Translations under genes and position numbers: made by a program
Notes under the pieces: generated by a model
The model's input: only the letters and a program-made list of their open reading frames with translations
What the model was told of the DNA's origin: nothing
Database searches by the model: none
NCBI RefSeq assembly: GCF_029211125.1
Contig: NZ_JARGEN010000021.1
Location: forward strand, 18,197-82,196
Source: Curvibacter soli
GTDB taxonomy: Bacteria > Pseudomonadota > Gammaproteobacteria > Burkholderiales > Burkholderiaceae_C
DNA length: 64,000 nucleotides
Direction of reading: 5' to 3'
In this document: positions 46,208 to 59,856 of the stretch, piece by piece
Numbering within the stretch: the first letter of the stretch is position 1
Layout of the letters: every line of letters begins with the position of its first letter

Positions 46208-47227
46208 TCAGTCCTCGCCGCGGCCCGCGCCCGGTTCGGGCGCAGGTTGCCGCAGCGCATGCTCCGCCTGCTGGTCCGCGTGGTAGCTGGAGCGCACCAT
46301 GGCGCCCACTGCGGCGTGCGTGAAGCCCATCTCGTAGGCATGCGTCTCGAACATCCTGAACGTGTCGGGGTGCACGTAGCGACGCACCGGCAGGTGGCTG
46401 TTGCTGGGGGCGAGGTACTGGCCGATGGTCAGCATGTCGATGCCGTGCGCACGCATGTCGCGCATCACGGCGAGGATTTCTTCGTCGGTCTCGCCCAGGC
46501 CCACCATCAGGCCGCTCTTGGTCGGCACGCCCGGGTGCAGGGCCTTGAACTTCTTGAGCAGGTTCAGGCTGAACTGGTAGTCGCTGCCGGGCCGCGCTTC
46601 CTTGTACAGGCGCGGGATCGTTTCGAGGTTGTGGTTCATCACATCGGGCGGCGCGGCCTTCAGGATTTCGAGCGCCCGGTCGTCGCGGCCACGGAAGTCG
46701 GGCACCAGGATCTCGATCTGCGTCGCGGGTGACAGTGCCCGGATGTTGCGGATGCATTCCACGAAATGCCCGCTGCCACCGTCGCGCAGGTCGTCGCGGT
46801 CCACGCTGGTGATCACGACGTATTTCAGGCGCAGCGCGGCGATGGTGCGCGCCAGGTTCAGCGGCTCTTCCTGGTCGAGCGGGTCGGGGCGGCCATGGCC
46901 CACGTCGCAGAACGGGCAGCGGCGCGTGCACTTGTCGCCCATGATCATGAAGGTGGCCGTGCCCTTGCCGAAGCATTCGCCGATGTTGGGGCACGAGGCT
47001 TCCTCGCACACCGTGTGCAGATGGTTCTCGCGCAGGATGTTCTTGATCTCGTAGAAGCGCGTGGTGGGCGAGCCAGCTTTCACTCGGATCCACTCGGGTT
47101 TCTTGAGCACCTCGGCCTGCACGACCTTCACCGGGATGCGCGACAGCTTGGCCGCGGCCTTCTGTTTGGCCAGCGGGTTGTAGGCTTCGAGGCTTGGGGC
47201 GTCGCGGACGACTTCGGTGCTGCTCAT
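46208..47227 (-). CDS. lipA: Lipoyl synthase
   Basis: The 339-aa radical-SAM enzyme inserts two sulfurs into octanoyl groups on lipoyl domains. The auxiliary cluster ligands are in [12 protein letters not shown]. The radical-SAM motif is [10 protein letters not shown], and GLGETDEEI and [17 protein letters not shown] are further family blocks. It is last in dat-ybeD-lipB-lipA, 9 bp after lipB. Confidence 0.97.
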   Translation of the reverse strand: MSSTEVVRDAPSLEAYNPLAKQKAAAKLSRIPVKVVQAEVLKKPEWIRVKAGSPTTRFYEIKNILRENHLHTVCEEASCPNIGECFGKGTATFMIMGDKCTRRCPFCDVGHGRPDPLDQEEPLNLARTIAALRLKYVVITSVDRDDLRDGGSGHFVECIRNIRALSPATQIEILVPDFRGRDDRALEILKAAPPDVMNHNLETIPRLYKEARPGSDYQFSLNLLKKFKALHPGVPTKSGLMVGLGETDEEILAVMRDMRAHGIDMLTIGQYLAPSNSHLPVRRYVHPDTFRMFETHAYEMGFTHAAVGAMVRSSYHADQQAEHALRQPAPEPGAGRGED

Positions 47228-47236
47228 GGTGTGCGT

Positions 47237-47905
47237 TCAGGGCGCCAGCCGGGCGCGGAGCTTGTCGCCCAGCACGGTGGCCGCCTCTTCCCAGGTGGTG
47301 TGGACGCCGATTGTAGAAAGGTCCACCGTGCGCAGCCCCGCGTAGCCGCAAGGGTTGATGCGCGAAAAGGGTTCCAGGTCCATCGCCACGTTCAGCGCCA
47401 CGCCATGGTAGGTGCAGCGGCGGCTCACCTTGATGCCGAGCGCGGCGATCTTGCCCAGGCCCCGGAACGGGCCCGTGTCCGGCTGCGGGCCGGTGAGCGC
47501 GGCGTGGCCGAATGGGTCGTCGATGCGCACGTAGATGCCCGGCGCGCCGGCGACGCGGTGTCCGGTGACGCCGAAGTGGGCCAGCGTGGAGAGTACGGCC
47601 TGTTCGACGCGGTAGACGTACTCCTTGACGAAGTAGCCCGCGCGGCCCAGGTCCAGCAACGGATAGGCCACGACCTGACCCGGGCCGTGGTGTGTGACCT
47701 GCCCGCCGCGGTCGGTGGCCACCACCGGGATGGCGCCGGGGGCAAGGATATGGCTCGAATTGCCAGCCAGCCCTTGTGTATAGAGCGCCTCATGCTCGCA
47801 AATCCATAGCGTATCGGGCGTATCGGGTGTGCGCTGCGCGGTGAAGTCCCGCATGGCCTGGTAGGTCGGCAGGTAGGGCACCCGGCCGCGCATCTCCATG
47901 CGCAT
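47237..47905 (-). CDS. lipB: Octanoyl-[ACP]:protein N-octanoyltransferase
   Basis: The 222-aa enzyme transfers octanoate from ACP to lipoyl domains before LipA acts. [22 protein letters not shown] contains the substrate-binding region. [23 protein letters not shown] carries the catalytic Lys in [15 protein letters not shown] holds the catalytic Cys. Several Met codons lie at the start; the first (47905) is used here. It follows the ybeD stop by 2 bp. Confidence 0.95.
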   Translation of the reverse strand: MRMEMRGRVPYLPTYQAMRDFTAQRTPDTPDTLWICEHEALYTQGLAGNSSHILAPGAIPVVATDRGGQVTHHGPGQVVAYPLLDLGRAGYFVKEYVYRVEQAVLSTLAHFGVTGHRVAGAPGIYVRIDDPFGHAALTGPQPDTGPFRGLGKIAALGIKVSRRCTYHGVALNVAMDLEPFSRINPCGYAGLRTVDLSTIGVHTTWEEAATVLGDKLRARLAP

Positions 47906-47907
47906 GG

Positions 47908-48213
47908 CTAGAGCGCCACCTTGACCATGGGGTGTGCGGTCAGCGCGCGGTAGATGTCGTCGAGCTGCTGGCGGCTCGTGGCCGTGACGGTGATGGTGAT
48001 GCCCAGGTAGTTGCCGCCCTTGCTGTTGCGCAGCTCGAGGGTGGCGGCGTCGAACGTGGGATCGAAGCGCTCGGCGATCGCGGCGACCGCGTGGACAAAG
48101 CCGTTGACGTTGGCACCCATCACCTTGATCGGAAACCGCGACGGGTATTCGATCAGTGAATCCTTGTGCGGATCCGGTACGGCGCACGGCGGCTGGGCGG
48201 CGGGGGTGCTCAT
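47908..48213 (-). CDS. ybeD: YbeD/DUF493 family protein
   Basis: The 101-aa protein of the DUF493 family is regularly found beside lip[22 protein letters not shown] and [28 protein letters not shown] show the ACT-like alpha/beta fold. Its exact role is not established; the gene order suggests a link to lipoate metabolism. It overlaps the dat stop by 4 bp. Confidence 0.9.
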   Translation of the reverse strand: MSTPAAQPPCAVPDPHKDSLIEYPSRFPIKVMGANVNGFVHAVAAIAERFDPTFDAATLELRNSKGGNYLGITITVTATSRQQLDDIYRALTAHPMVKVAL

Positions 48214-49088
48214 GGGCGCTCCTCGGATGCGGCGCTGCGGACCTTGGCTCGCTGGTATGCCGCGTACAGCCGCTCGTACACGGGGCCTGGAACGCCCTTG
48301 CCGATGGGTTGCCCGTCCAGTTGCGTGACAGCCAGGACTTCCTTGGTGGCAGAGGACAGCAGCAATTCGTCGGCGGCGAAGACGCCCTGGCGCGCGACCG
48401 GGCGCAGCGCAAAGCGCAGGCCGGCCTCTTCGCACAGCTCTTCGATGAGCCCGTAGCGGATGCCTTCGAGCACGTGGGGGCCCTTGGGCGTGCCGATGAC
48501 TTCATCGCCCCGCACGACCCACACGTTGCTCGACGAGGCTTCGGTGAGCCAGCCATCGCGGAACAGGACGGTTTCCGTGGCGTCCGCATCGACGCTGATC
48601 TGCCGTGCAAGCACTGCCCCGAGCAGGCTCGTGGATTTGATGTGGCCCTTCTGCCAGCGGAAGTCGTCGGCGCTCACGCATGCCGCGCCGCGGGCGCGCA
48701 GGCCGGCAGGTACCGGCTTCATGGGCTGCGCCATGGCGAACACCGTCGGCGCGATGCCGGTCGTCATGGCATGGTCGCGCAGCGCGACGCCGCGCGTGAT
48801 CTGGATGTAGACCAGCTGGTCGGCAGCCGGCGCGGCCATGAGCAGCCGCGCGATCACGGCATGCCACTGCGCGGGCGCCAGCGGATTGGCGATGCGCAGC
48901 TCGGCCAGGGAACGGTCGAGGCGCGCGAGGTGCTGCGCCAGCCGCAACGGATGGCCGCCGTAGACGGGGACCACTTCGTATACGCCGTCGCCGAAGATGA
49001 AGCCGCGGTCGAGGACGCTGATCTTTGCGTCGCGCAGCGGCGTGAATTCGCCGTTCAGGTAGCAGGGCGTGTCGGGAAGAGATGTCAT
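48210..49088 (-). CDS. dat: D-amino acid aminotransferase
   Basis: The 292-aa class IV PLP aminotransferase has [30 protein letters not shown] at the N-terminus. [14 protein letters not shown] carries the PLP lysine, and [11 protein letters not shown] is the phosphate-binding loop. It interconverts D-alanine/D-glutamate and oxo acids, though branched-chain or 4-amino-4-deoxychorismate activity occurs in relatives. It leads the lip operon, which matches its usual place beside ybeD and lipB. Confidence 0.9.
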   Translation of the reverse strand: MTSLPDTPCYLNGEFTPLRDAKISVLDRGFIFGDGVYEVVPVYGGHPLRLAQHLARLDRSLAELRIANPLAPAQWHAVIARLLMAAPAADQLVYIQITRGVALRDHAMTTGIAPTVFAMAQPMKPVPAGLRARGAACVSADDFRWQKGHIKSTSLLGAVLARQISVDADATETVLFRDGWLTEASSSNVWVVRGDEVIGTPKGPHVLEGIRYGLIEELCEEAGLRFALRPVARQGVFAADELLLSSATKEVLAVTQLDGQPIGKGVPGPVYERLYAAYQRAKVRSAASEERP

Positions 49089-49168
49089 GGTGGCTGGATT
49101 ATCGAACGGGGGCAGCCGTGCTGTGGTCGGATGCGGCAAAAGCCTGCGGGAGCCCACTTCTTTTTACT

Positions 49169-49174
49169 TATAAT
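49169..49174 (+). promoter_or_regulatory. Candidate -10 box of the atp operon
   Basis: A perfect TATAAT stands in the 133-bp divergent region between dat and atpI, 47 bp before the first atpI GTG/ATG pair. No good -35 is visible at 16-18 bp, so the assignment rests on the rarity of TATAAT in this GC-rich DNA. Confidence 0.4.
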
Positions 49175-49221
49175 GAAGGGCTTTGTAGAGATTTTGGGCA
49201 GCAACCCTGGTGCGTACAAAA

Positions 49222-49713
49222 ATGACAACAACCGCTCCGGTGCCCGAAGTTGAGGCCGAAGAATCTGCTTTCAAGCCCATGACAGCCGACCAGGCGAGGG
49301 AGTGGCGCCAACGGCATCCCCCGGTATCCGTCCGGGGGGTCGTCATGGGGCAGGCGGTGGTTGGCGTACTGGTGGCATTGGCCGCCTGGGCGCTGACGGC
49401 GCGGCAAAGCGTGGGATGGTCCGCCGGGTACGGCGCGTTTGCGGTGGTGGCTCCAGCCATGCTGTTTGCGCGCGGCATGGCGCGCCTGCATGCACCGGGG
49501 CAATCCGGTGCGGCCATGCTGAGCTTCTTCGGTTGGGAAGCAGTCAAGATCGTGTTGACCATCGCCTTGCTGGCGGCGGCGCCTCGTCTGGTGCCGGGCC
49601 TGAGTTGGCTGGCGTTGCTCGCCGGCATGGTGGTCACGATGAAGATGTATTGGGTGGCGCTGCTCGTGTGGCGGCCCGGTGTTCTGAAACCGACAGTAAA
49701 AGAGAAGAGTTGA
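49222..49713 (+). CDS. atpI: ATP synthase accessory protein I
   Basis: The 163-aa membrane protein has about four hydrophobic segments (VVMGQAVVGVLVALAAWAL, GAFAVVAPAMLFA, VKIVLTIALLAAAP, LALLAGMVVTMKMYWVALLV). It heads the operon and helps assemble the c-ring in other bacteria. A GTG four codons earlier (49210) is an alternative start. Confidence 0.85.
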   Translation: MTTTAPVPEVEAEESAFKPMTADQAREWRQRHPPVSVRGVVMGQAVVGVLVALAAWALTARQSVGWSAGYGAFAVVAPAMLFARGMARLHAPGQSGAAMLSFFGWEAVKIVLTIALLAAAPRLVPGLSWLALLAGMVVTMKMYWVALLVWRPGVLKPTVKEKS

Positions 49714-49716
49714 GAG

Positions 49717-50899
<1,183 letters not shown>

Positions 50900-50936
50900 T
50901 TCCCGTCCAACGCCCTCTCCATAGAAAGGTGTTGCC

Positions 50937-51407
50937 GTGAGTATCAACGCGACCCTGTTCGTTCAGGCCATCGTCTTCCTGATCCTCGTGTGGTTCACGA
51001 TGAAGTTCGTGTGGCCGCCGATCGCGAAGGCCCTCGATGAGCGAGCCCAGAAAATCGCCGATGGCCTCGCTGCCGCCGACCGCGCCAAGACCGAGCTTGC
51101 CGCCGCCAACCAGCGCGTCGAGAAGGAACTGGCCGCTTCGCGCAATGAAACCGCGCAGCGTCTGGCCGATGCCGAGCGTCTGGCCCAGTCCATCGTCAAC
51201 GAGGCCAAGTCTCGCGCCACCGTGGAGGCCGACAAGATCGTCGCCGCCGCGCGTGCGGAAGCCGAGCAGCAGTCCGTCCAGGCCCGCGAAGCCCTGCGCG
51301 AGCAGGTGGCCGCGCTGGCGGTCAAGGGTGCAGAGCAGATCCTCCGCAAGGAGGTCAACGCCGGCGTCCATGCCGACCTGCTCAACCGCCTGAAGACCGA
51401 ACTGTAA
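50937..51407 (+). CDS. atpF: ATP synthase F0 subunit b
   Basis: The 156-aa peripheral stalk subunit has one N-terminal membrane helix ([25 protein letters not shown]) and a long charged coiled coil. The start is a GTG at 50937 with AGAAAGG upstream; the frame has no better ATG. Confidence 0.96.
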   Translation: MSINATLFVQAIVFLILVWFTMKFVWPPIAKALDERAQKIADGLAAADRAKTELAAANQRVEKELAASRNETAQRLADAERLAQSIVNEAKSRATVEADKIVAAARAEAEQQSVQAREALREQVAALAVKGAEQILRKEVNAGVHADLLNRLKTEL

Positions 51408-51421
51408 GGGGAGAGAGCACC

Positions 51422-51961
51422 ATGGCCGAACTCGCTACCATCGCCCGTCCCTACGCCGAAGCTCTGTTCGAGGCCGGCGCGCAGGACGCGGCTTTCGACC
51501 TGGGCGCCACCGCCTGGCTCGACGAGCTGGCTGCCGTTGCCGCGAACCCGCAGTTGCGCCAGTTCGCCGAAGACCCGCGTATCACGCCCGAGCAAGTGTT
51601 CGACCTGATGGCCGGCGTCGTCAAGTCGCCGCTGCCCGAGGCGGGGCGCAACTTCCTGCGCACCGTCATCGACAACGATCGCCTGGCCGCTGTGCCGGAA
51701 ATCGCGGCGCAGTTCCATGCGCTGGTCAACCAGCGCAACGGCGCGTCCGACGCCACGGTCTACAGCGCATTCCCGATCGATGCGTCCGCGCTGGCGGACT
51801 TGTCCGCCACGCTGGAAAAGCGCTTCGGCCGCAGGCTCACGCTGGCGGTCGTGCAGGACGCCTCGCTGATCGGCGGCATCCGCGTGGTGGTGGGCGACGA
51901 GGTGCTCGACACCTCGGTCAAGGCCCGCCTGGAACAAATGAAAGCGGCCCTCACCGCGTGA
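51422..51961 (+). CDS. atpH: ATP synthase F1 subunit delta
   Basis: The 179-aa protein links the b stalk to the top of F1. [21 protein letters not shown] at the N-terminus and [35 protein letters not shown] near the end are the family signatures. Confidence 0.96.
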   Translation: MAELATIARPYAEALFEAGAQDAAFDLGATAWLDELAAVAANPQLRQFAEDPRITPEQVFDLMAGVVKSPLPEAGRNFLRTVIDNDRLAAVPEIAAQFHALVNQRNGASDATVYSAFPIDASALADLSATLEKRFGRRLTLAVVQDASLIGGIRVVVGDEVLDTSVKARLEQMKAALTA

Positions 51962-52007
51962 AGCGCGGCGGACGGCCTCGGCTAACCCAAGAAAGAAGGA
52001 AAGAGTC

Positions 52008-53561
52008 ATGCAACTCAATCCCGCAGAAATTTCCGCGCTGATCAAGAGCCGCATCGAAGGGCTGGCGGGCAGTACCGACATCCGCAACGAAGGCTCCGTG
52101 GTGTCGGTGACCGACGGCATCGTGCGCGTCCATGGACTGTCTGACGCGATGCAGGGCGAAATGCTGGAGTTCCCCGCCGCTCCCGATGGCACGCCCTCGT
52201 TCGGCCTGGCGCTGAACCTCGAGCGCGACTCGGTCGGCGCCGTGGTGCTGGGCGGCTACGAGCACATCTCCGAAGGCGACACCGTCAAGTGCACGGGCCG
52301 CATCCTCGAAGTGCCCGTGGGCCCGGAGCTCATTGGCCGCGTGGTCAACGCACTGGGCCAGCCGATCGACGGCAAGGGCCCCATCAACGCCAAGCTGACC
52401 GACGTGATCGAGAAGGTCGCCCCCGGCGTGATCGCGCGCCAGTCCGTGGACCAGCCACTGCAGAGCGGCCTGAAGTCCATCGACTCCATGGTGCCGGTGG
52501 GCCGCGGCCAGCGCGAGTTGATCATCGGCGACCGCCAGACCGGCAAGACCGCCGTCGCCATCGACGCCATCATCAACCAGAAGGGTCAGGGCGTGACGTG
52601 CATCTACGTCGCCATCGGCCAGAAGGCGTCGTCGATCAAGAACGTGGTGCGCGCGCTGGAGCAGGCCGGCGCGATGGAATACACCATCGTCGTGGCCGCC
52701 TCGGCCTCCGAATCGGCGGCCATGCAGTACGTCAGCGCCTATTCGGGCTGCACCATGGGCGAATACTTCCGCGACCGCGGCGAGGACGCGCTGATCGTCT
52801 ATGACGACCTGTCCAAGCAGGCCGTGGCCTACCGCCAGGTCTCACTGCTGCTGCGCCGCCCGCCGGGCCGCGAAGCCTATCCCGGCGACGTGTTCTACCT
52901 GCACAGCCGCCTGCTGGAGCGGGCCGCGCGCGTGAATGCCGACTACGTCGAGCAATTCACCAAGGGCGAGGTCAAGGGCAAGACCGGCTCGCTCACCGCG
53001 CTGCCTATCATCGAGACCCAGGCCGGCGACGTGTCCGCCTTCGTGCCAACCAACGTGATCTCGATCACCGACGGCCAGATCTTCCTGGAAACCAGCCTGT
53101 TCAATGCCGGCATCCGCCCCGCCATCAACGCCGGCATCTCGGTGTCGCGCGTCGGCGGCGCCGCGCAGACCAAGCTCATCAAGGGCCTGTCGGGCGGCAT
53201 CCGTACCGACTTGGCGCAGTACCGTGAACTGGCGGCCTTCGCGCAGTTCGCCTCCGACCTTGACGAAGCCACCCGCAAGCAGCTCGACCGCGGCGCCCGC
53301 GTGACCGAACTGCTCAAGCAGGCCCAGTACAGCCCGCTGTCCATCAGCCTGATGGGCGCCACGCTGTTCGCGGTGAACAAGGGCTACCTCGACGACGTCG
53401 AAGTGAAGAAGGTGCTCGACTTCGAGCACGGCCTGCACCAGTTCCTCAAGACCAGCCATGCCCCGCTACTCGACAAGCTCGAGAAGGCCCGCGCCATGGA
53501 CAAGGATGCCGAGGCCGAATTGAGCGCCGCCATCGCAGCGTTCAAGAAATCCTTCGCCTGA
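52008..53561 (+). CDS. atpA: ATP synthase F1 subunit alpha
   Basis: The 517-aa non-catalytic nucleotide-binding subunit has the P-loop [13 protein letters not shown] at about residue 170. The signature [17 protein letters not shown] and the family N-terminus [15 protein letters not shown] are present. Confidence 0.98.
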   Translation: MQLNPAEISALIKSRIEGLAGSTDIRNEGSVVSVTDGIVRVHGLSDAMQGEMLEFPAAPDGTPSFGLALNLERDSVGAVVLGGYEHISEGDTVKCTGRILEVPVGPELIGRVVNALGQPIDGKGPINAKLTDVIEKVAPGVIARQSVDQPLQSGLKSIDSMVPVGRGQRELIIGDRQTGKTAVAIDAIINQKGQGVTCIYVAIGQKASSIKNVVRALEQAGAMEYTIVVAASASESAAMQYVSAYSGCTMGEYFRDRGEDALIVYDDLSKQAVAYRQVSLLLRRPPGREAYPGDVFYLHSRLLERAARVNADYVEQFTKGEVKGKTGSLTALPIIETQAGDVSAFVPTNVISITDGQIFLETSLFNAGIRPAINAGISVSRVGGAAQTKLIKGLSGGIRTDLAQYRELAAFAQFASDLDEATRKQLDRGARVTELLKQAQYSPLSISLMGATLFAVNKGYLDDVEVKKVLDFEHGLHQFLKTSHAPLLDKLEKARAMDKDAEAELSAAIAAFKKSFA

Positions 53562-53579
53562 TTCCGCAGGGGCACTCTC

Positions 53580-55896
<2,317 letters not shown>

Positions 55897-55926
55897 GCCG
55901 CCGCAAGCAAGCTGTAAGGAAACCAG

Positions 55927-56349
55927 ATGGCCAACAACACCCTGCATGTGGACGTCGTCAGCGCCGAGGAATACATCTTCTCCGGCGAGGCTCGCTTCGT
56001 CGTGCTGCCGGGCGAAGGCGGAGAGCTCGGCATCTACCCGCGCCACACACCGCTGATCTCGCGCATCAAGCCCGGTGCGGTGCGCATCGAGACGCCCGAA
56101 GGCGGCGAGGAGTTCGTCTTCGTGGCCGGTGGCGTGCTGGAGGTGCAGCCCGACCGCGTGACCGTGCTGTCCGATACCGCCATCCGCGGCAAGGATCTCG
56201 ACGAGCAGAAGGCGACCGAAGCCAAGCGGGCCGCCGAGGAGGCCGTGAAGAACGCCAAGAGCGATCTCGACCTGGCCCGCGCGCAGTCCGAACTGGCCGT
56301 CATGGCCGCGCAGATCGCGGCGCTGCGCAAGTTTCGCCAGAAGCGCTGA
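55927..56349 (+). CDS. atpC: ATP synthase F1 subunit epsilon
   Basis: The 140-aa protein has the N-terminal beta-sandwich ([39 protein letters not shown]) and a C-terminal two-helix arm rich in Lys, Glu and Ala that can inhibit ATP hydrolysis. It is the last gene of the operon and is followed by an intrinsic terminator. Confidence 0.97.
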   Translation: MANNTLHVDVVSAEEYIFSGEARFVVLPGEGGELGIYPRHTPLISRIKPGAVRIETPEGGEEFVFVAGGVLEVQPDRVTVLSDTAIRGKDLDEQKATEAKRAAEEAVKNAKSDLDLARAQSELAVMAAQIAALRKFRQKR

Positions 56350-56381
56350 AGCCCGCAGGGCACGCACACTGCGCCAAACCA

Positions 56382-56411
56382 CAAGGCCGCCTCCGGGGCG
56401 GCCTTGTTTTT
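56382..56411 (+). terminator. Intrinsic terminator of the atp operon
   Basis: AAGGCCGCC and GGCGGCCTT pair around a TCCGG loop and are followed by GTTTTTC. It lies 33 bp after the atpC stop. Confidence 0.92.
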
Positions 56412-56428
56412 CACGGAATTTTCTTCAA

Positions 56429-56663
56429 CCTGGAAACAGCAGTTGACCGCTTTGCATCCCTTGCCAGGCCGCAGGAAATCGAGCGTTGACGGCTTCGATG
56501 GGGTTCACCTCGTGGGTGAGCGCGCCATGCACCTGCCAGCACCGCGCTCGGCGCGCCATGCGGCGTTGCTCCTCCTTGCGGGCAGCAAGCCCGCCGCGTC
56601 GTCGCGTCTTGCCTGGCACCCCGATCACGGCACCTGCAGGCGCATCCAACTGCCGTTTCCAGG
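56429..56663. mobile_element. Family 1B MITE-like element downstream of the atp terminator
   Basis: This 235-bp copy has ends CCTGGAAACAGCAGTTG and CAACTGCCGTTTCCAGG and a perfect 5-bp target duplication TTCAA (56424-56428 and 56664-56668). It is the same family as 45944-46178 and 59619-59853. Confidence 0.93.
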
Positions 56664-56675
56664 TTCAAGCGAAAA

Positions 56676-56722
56676 ATGCTGCCAGCGCTTGTACAGCGTG
56701 CGCTGGCAGCTATCAATTCAGT
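56676..56722. repeat. Palindromic variant of the dispersed repeat
   Basis: TGCCAGCGC and GCGCTGGCA form a 9-bp stem, followed by GCTATCAATTC. The rest of 56723-56878 holds GC-rich palindromic sequence (CCCCGGCGAGGGGG region) and no gene. Confidence 0.5.
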
Positions 56723-56878
56723 TATCCATGGCGCTCGCGCGCCACCCGCGACGCATGAAACTGGCGCAGCCCAATGCCAGGGATACCGCGGAACCGGCTT
56801 TGCCGGGCCGCTGGTATCGCCCCCGGCGAGGGGGTTGGCGGCCACACGCAGTGGGCAAGCCTGGGGGAGTGTTCCATC

Positions 56879-57430
56879 TCAGGAGTCGAGCAGCTTGTCG
56901 CCGGCCAGCACGGGCGCGTCGGGAAGCTCATTGGCACGGAGCCCGCCTGCGCTGTCCGCCGGCGCCGGGAAGTGCTGCACCAGCAGCGCCGACACCTCGG
57001 CCAGCGCTTCGGTCAGGCCATCCTCGTAGCGGCCCTGGCGGAACGCCGCGCCCATGTGCGCCACCAGCGTGCGCCAGGTGCCGGGCGGCACGGCGCGCGC
57101 CAGGCCGCGGTCGGCCACGATCTCGATCGCATGCTCGGCCAGCAGCAGGTAGACCAGCACGCCGTTGTTGTGCTCGGTGTCCCACACGCGCAGCTTGCCG
57201 AATAACGTGACCGCGCGCTCGCGCGCCGTGGCGCCGCGCCACAGGTAGCTCAGCGGCAGGCCGGCTTCCACGCAGATGCGGATCTGGCCCGTGTGGCGCC
57301 GCTCGCTGGCGGCCACGCGCTGCATGAGCCGCTCCACCAGGGCCGGCGGCAGCGCGCGCCGCACGTCGCGCTCGTCCACCAGCCAGCGGTGCCGCGCGAT
57401 GCGCGCCAGGGTATGCCACCAGGTTGCCAT
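56879..57430 (-). CDS. TPM-domain protein (second, soluble)
   Basis: The 183-aa protein has a TPM-type core (GQIRICVEAGLPLSYLWRGATARERAVTLFGKLRVWDTEHNNGVLVYLLLAEHAIEIVADRGLA) with the conserved NNGVLVYLL element. No signal peptide or membrane segment is obvious. ATG 57430 is favoured over the GTG at 57436, because GGGGGA lies 9 bp before the ATG. It is the last gene of lemA - TPM - TPM. Role unknown. Confidence 0.82.
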   Translation of the reverse strand: MATWWHTLARIARHRWLVDERDVRRALPPALVERLMQRVAASERRHTGQIRICVEAGLPLSYLWRGATARERAVTLFGKLRVWDTEHNNGVLVYLLLAEHAIEIVADRGLARAVPPGTWRTLVAHMGAAFRQGRYEDGLTEALAEVSALLVQHFPAPADSAGGLRANELPDAPVLAGDKLLDS

Positions 57431-57432
57431 CG

Positions 57433-58311
57433 TCACCAGTCCCCCGAGGCGCCGCCGCCGCCGAAATCACCCCCGCCGCCGGAGCTGAAGCCACCCCCGC
57501 CGCCGCTCCATCCGCCGCCGCCATAACCGCCCCTGCCGCCGCCACGCCCCGCCACGGCGGGCGCTGCGCTCGCCAGCAGCGTCACGAGCAGAGCGAAGAA
57601 CCCCGCGAGGCCCGCGACGATGGTGCTGGCGGTGAGCCAGAACGCCACGCCGCCCGTGCCCGCGCCCATGACCAGCGGGCCCAGCTTGCCGCCGAAGACG
57701 CGGCGCACCACCGGCCCGATGGCGAACACGGCGAAGAAGAAAAAGAGTGCGAGGTTGCCCCAATCGAAGCCGGACGTGTCCAGCGGCCCGTCGGTGGCCT
57801 GACCCGCAGGTTCGGGCAGCGGCTCGCCATCGATGCGCGCGATGATCTGGTCGGTGGCGGCCTGCAGCCCGCCCGCGAAGTCGCCGCGCTTGAACGCGGG
57901 GGTGATGGCGCTGTCGATGATGCGGCTGGCCGCCAGGTCGGGCACCGCGCCCTCGAGCGTCTTGGCGACCTCGATGCGCACCTTGCGGTCGTTCTTGGCC
58001 ACCAGCAGCAGCAGGCCGTCGCCCACGCCTTTGCGTCCGATCTTCCAGGTGTTGCCCACGCGGTTGGCGTAGCTGGCGATGTCCTCGGGCTGCGTGGTGG
58101 GCACCATCAGCACCACGACCTGCGAGCCCTTGCGCTGCTCGAAGGCCGCGAGCTTGGCATCGAGCGCCTGGCGCGCGCCGGCGTCGAGCGTGCCGGTGGT
58201 GTCCACCACATGCGCGGACAGCGCGGGAACGGACTGCAGGTCCTGCGCGCGCAGCAGGCCGGCATGGCAGGCGATTGCTATCAGAAAAATAGCTGCACGC
58301 GCAATCAGCAT
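57433..58311 (-). CDS. TPM-domain membrane protein, YgcG family
   Basis: The 292-aa protein has an N-terminal signal (ARAAIFLIAIACHAGLLRA) and a TPM domain (LSAHVVDTTGTLDAGARQALDAKLAAFEQRKGSQVVVLMVPTTQPEDI, NDRKVRIEVAKTLEG). Two C-terminal membrane helices precede a glycine/serine-rich tail ending FGGGGASGDW. LemA precedes it, the usual pairing for these envelope proteins. The start codon and signal peptide are encoded by a copy of the dispersed repeat (58276-58340). Confidence 0.88.
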   Translation of the reverse strand: MLIARAAIFLIAIACHAGLLRAQDLQSVPALSAHVVDTTGTLDAGARQALDAKLAAFEQRKGSQVVVLMVPTTQPEDIASYANRVGNTWKIGRKGVGDGLLLLVAKNDRKVRIEVAKTLEGAVPDLAASRIIDSAITPAFKRGDFAGGLQAATDQIIARIDGEPLPEPAGQATDGPLDTSGFDWGNLALFFFFAVFAIGPVVRRVFGGKLGPLVMGAGTGGVAFWLTASTIVAGLAGFFALLVTLLASAAPAVAGRGGGRGGYGGGGWSGGGGGFSSGGGGDFGGGGASGDW

Positions 58312-58340
58312 AAGCGATGGAGGCTGATTTTACTAAAATC
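58276..58340. repeat. Dispersed repeat over the start of the YgcG-family gene
   Basis: GCTATCAGAAAAATAGCTGC, then CAGCATAAGCGATGGAGGCT and GATTTTACTAAAA matches the dispersed repeat. The minus-strand ATG at 58311 lies inside it, so the repeat supplies start codon and signal-peptide codons. Confidence 0.65.
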
Positions 58341-58349
58341 CTGGGCGGA

Positions 58350-58946
58350 TCACTTGGTGCCGAAATCCACCTTGGGCGGCGCCGACAGGTCGGTGCCTGC
58401 GGGGTTGGCGAAGTTGGCCTTGGGCTTGTAGCCGAACACCATGGCGGTCAGGTTGCTCGGGAAGCTGCGCGCGAGCACGTTGTATTCCTGCACCGCCTGG
58501 ATGTAGCGGTTACGCGCCACGGTGATGCGGTTCTCGGTGCCTTCGAGCTGCACGCGCAGGTCGCGGAAGCCCTGGTTGGCCTGCAGCGTGGGGTAGCGCT
58601 CCGACACCATCATCAGCCGCGACAGCGCGCTCGAGAGCTCGCCCTGCGCCTGCTGAAACTTGGCGAACGCCTCGGGGTTGTTGAGCGTCTCGGGCGTGAC
58701 CTGGATGGCCGTGGCCTTGGCGCGCGCCTCGATCACCCGGGTCAATGTGTCCTGCTCGAAGCTGGCCTCGCCTTTCACGCTGGCGACGATGTTGGGGATC
58801 AGGTCGGCACGGCGCTGGTACTGGTTCTGCACCTCGCTCCAGGCGGCGCTGGTCTGTTCGTCGAGGCGCTGGAAGTCGTTGTAGCCGCAGCCGCCCAGGG
58901 CCAGCGTAAGCAGCAGGGCGAAGAGGGTGGACAGGAGTCTTTGCAT
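58350..58946 (-). CDS. lemA: LemA family protein
   Basis: The 198-aa protein has an N-terminal signal with lipobox LGGC (Cys at about residue 20). It then shows the LemA core YNDFQRLDEQTSAAWSEVQNQYQRRADLIPNIVASVKG and RNRYIQAVQEYNVLARSFPSNLTAMVFGYKPKA. It is probably envelope-anchored. It leads the two TPM genes. The 218 bp between it and the divergent SnoaL-like gene contains GC-rich palindromes (CCCCCCGAGGGGGCC near 59124) and no other gene. Confidence 0.93.
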   Translation of the reverse strand: MQRLLSTLFALLLTLALGGCGYNDFQRLDEQTSAAWSEVQNQYQRRADLIPNIVASVKGEASFEQDTLTRVIEARAKATAIQVTPETLNNPEAFAKFQQAQGELSSALSRLMMVSERYPTLQANQGFRDLRVQLEGTENRITVARNRYIQAVQEYNVLARSFPSNLTAMVFGYKPKANFANPAGTDLSAPPKVDFGTK

Positions 58947-59164
58947 GGCGTTTGCAGGTCGAAACGTTGGGGCTGTGCAGTATGGCAGAACGCCAGGGCC
59001 GTCCCGCGCGGTTGCGTCCGGTTGCCGTGGCCGCGGCGCATGGCCGACAATCGGCGGTCATTGCGCCATGCCCCTACCGCCATGAAAAATAGCCCTCACG
59101 CTCCACCGCTGCGCGGGTCGCTGCCCCCCGAGGGGGCCGCCTTTCATCTTGGGGCGGCCCGGCG

Positions 59165-59617
59165 ATGAAACACGCCAAGCCCCCGGCTGCCATCCTCGGC
59201 GGCAATGCCGACGACATCGAGGCCGCCTTCTATGCCGCTTTGCAGGAGGGCGACGTGGAGCGCGTCATGGCCTGCTGGGCCGACGAGGACGACATTGTCT
59301 GCGTCCACCCCGGCGGCGCGCGCCTGGTCGGGCACGCGGCCATCCGCGCCGCGTTCGAGAGCATGGCCGGCCACGGCGCGCTGCAACTGCGGCCCGGCGC
59401 CGTGCGCAAGATCGCCTCGCTCGGCTGCGTGGTTCACAGCGTGGTCGAGCGGGTGGAACTGCGCCTGCCCGATGGCGCGCGCGAGGCTTTCGTCATCGCC
59501 ACCAACGTCTACCACCAGACGCCGCTCGGCTGGCGCCTGGTGGCCCGGCACGCCAGTGCCGGCACGCAGGAAGAGGCGCAGGAGGCCGCGGCCGTCGCCA
59601 CACACCTGCTGCATTGA
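59165..59617 (+). CDS. SnoaL-like / NTF2-fold protein
   Basis: The 150-aa protein has ADDIEAAFYAALQEGDVERVMACWADEDDIVCVHPGGARLVGHAAIRAAFESM, the start of an NTF2-like cone. It ends TNVYHQTPLGWRLVARHAS, as in the YybH/DUF4440 group. Enzymatic role unknown. Its TGA stop lies in the left target duplication (TTGAT) of the element at 59619. Before insertion it would have overlapped the ATG of the YheT gene as TGATG. Confidence 0.82.
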   Translation: MKHAKPPAAILGGNADDIEAAFYAALQEGDVERVMACWADEDDIVCVHPGGARLVGHAAIRAAFESMAGHGALQLRPGAVRKIASLGCVVHSVVERVELRLPDGAREAFVIATNVYHQTPLGWRLVARHASAGTQEEAQEAAAVATHLLH

Positions 59618-59618
59618 T

Positions 59619-59853
59619 CCTAGAAACGGCAGTTGACCGCTTTGCATCCCTTGCCAGGCCGCATGAAATCGAGCGTTGACGGCTTCGATGACGTTCACCT
59701 CGTGGGTGAGAGCGCTATGCACCTGCCAGCACCGCGCTCGGCGCGCCATGCGGCGTTGCTCCTCCTTGCGGGCAGCAAGCCCGCCGCGTCGTCGCGCCTT
59801 GCCTGGCACCCCGATCACGGCACCGGCAGGCGCATCCAACTGCCGTTTCTAGG
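59619..59853. mobile_element. Family 1B MITE-like element between two formerly overlapping genes
   Basis: This 235-bp copy has ends CCTAGAAACGGCAGTTG and CAACTGCCGTTTCTAGG and the target duplication TTGAT (59614-59618 and 59854-59858). The left copy holds the stop of the SnoaL-like gene and the right copy holds the AT of the YheT start codon. Confidence 0.94.
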
Positions 59854-59856
59854 TTG

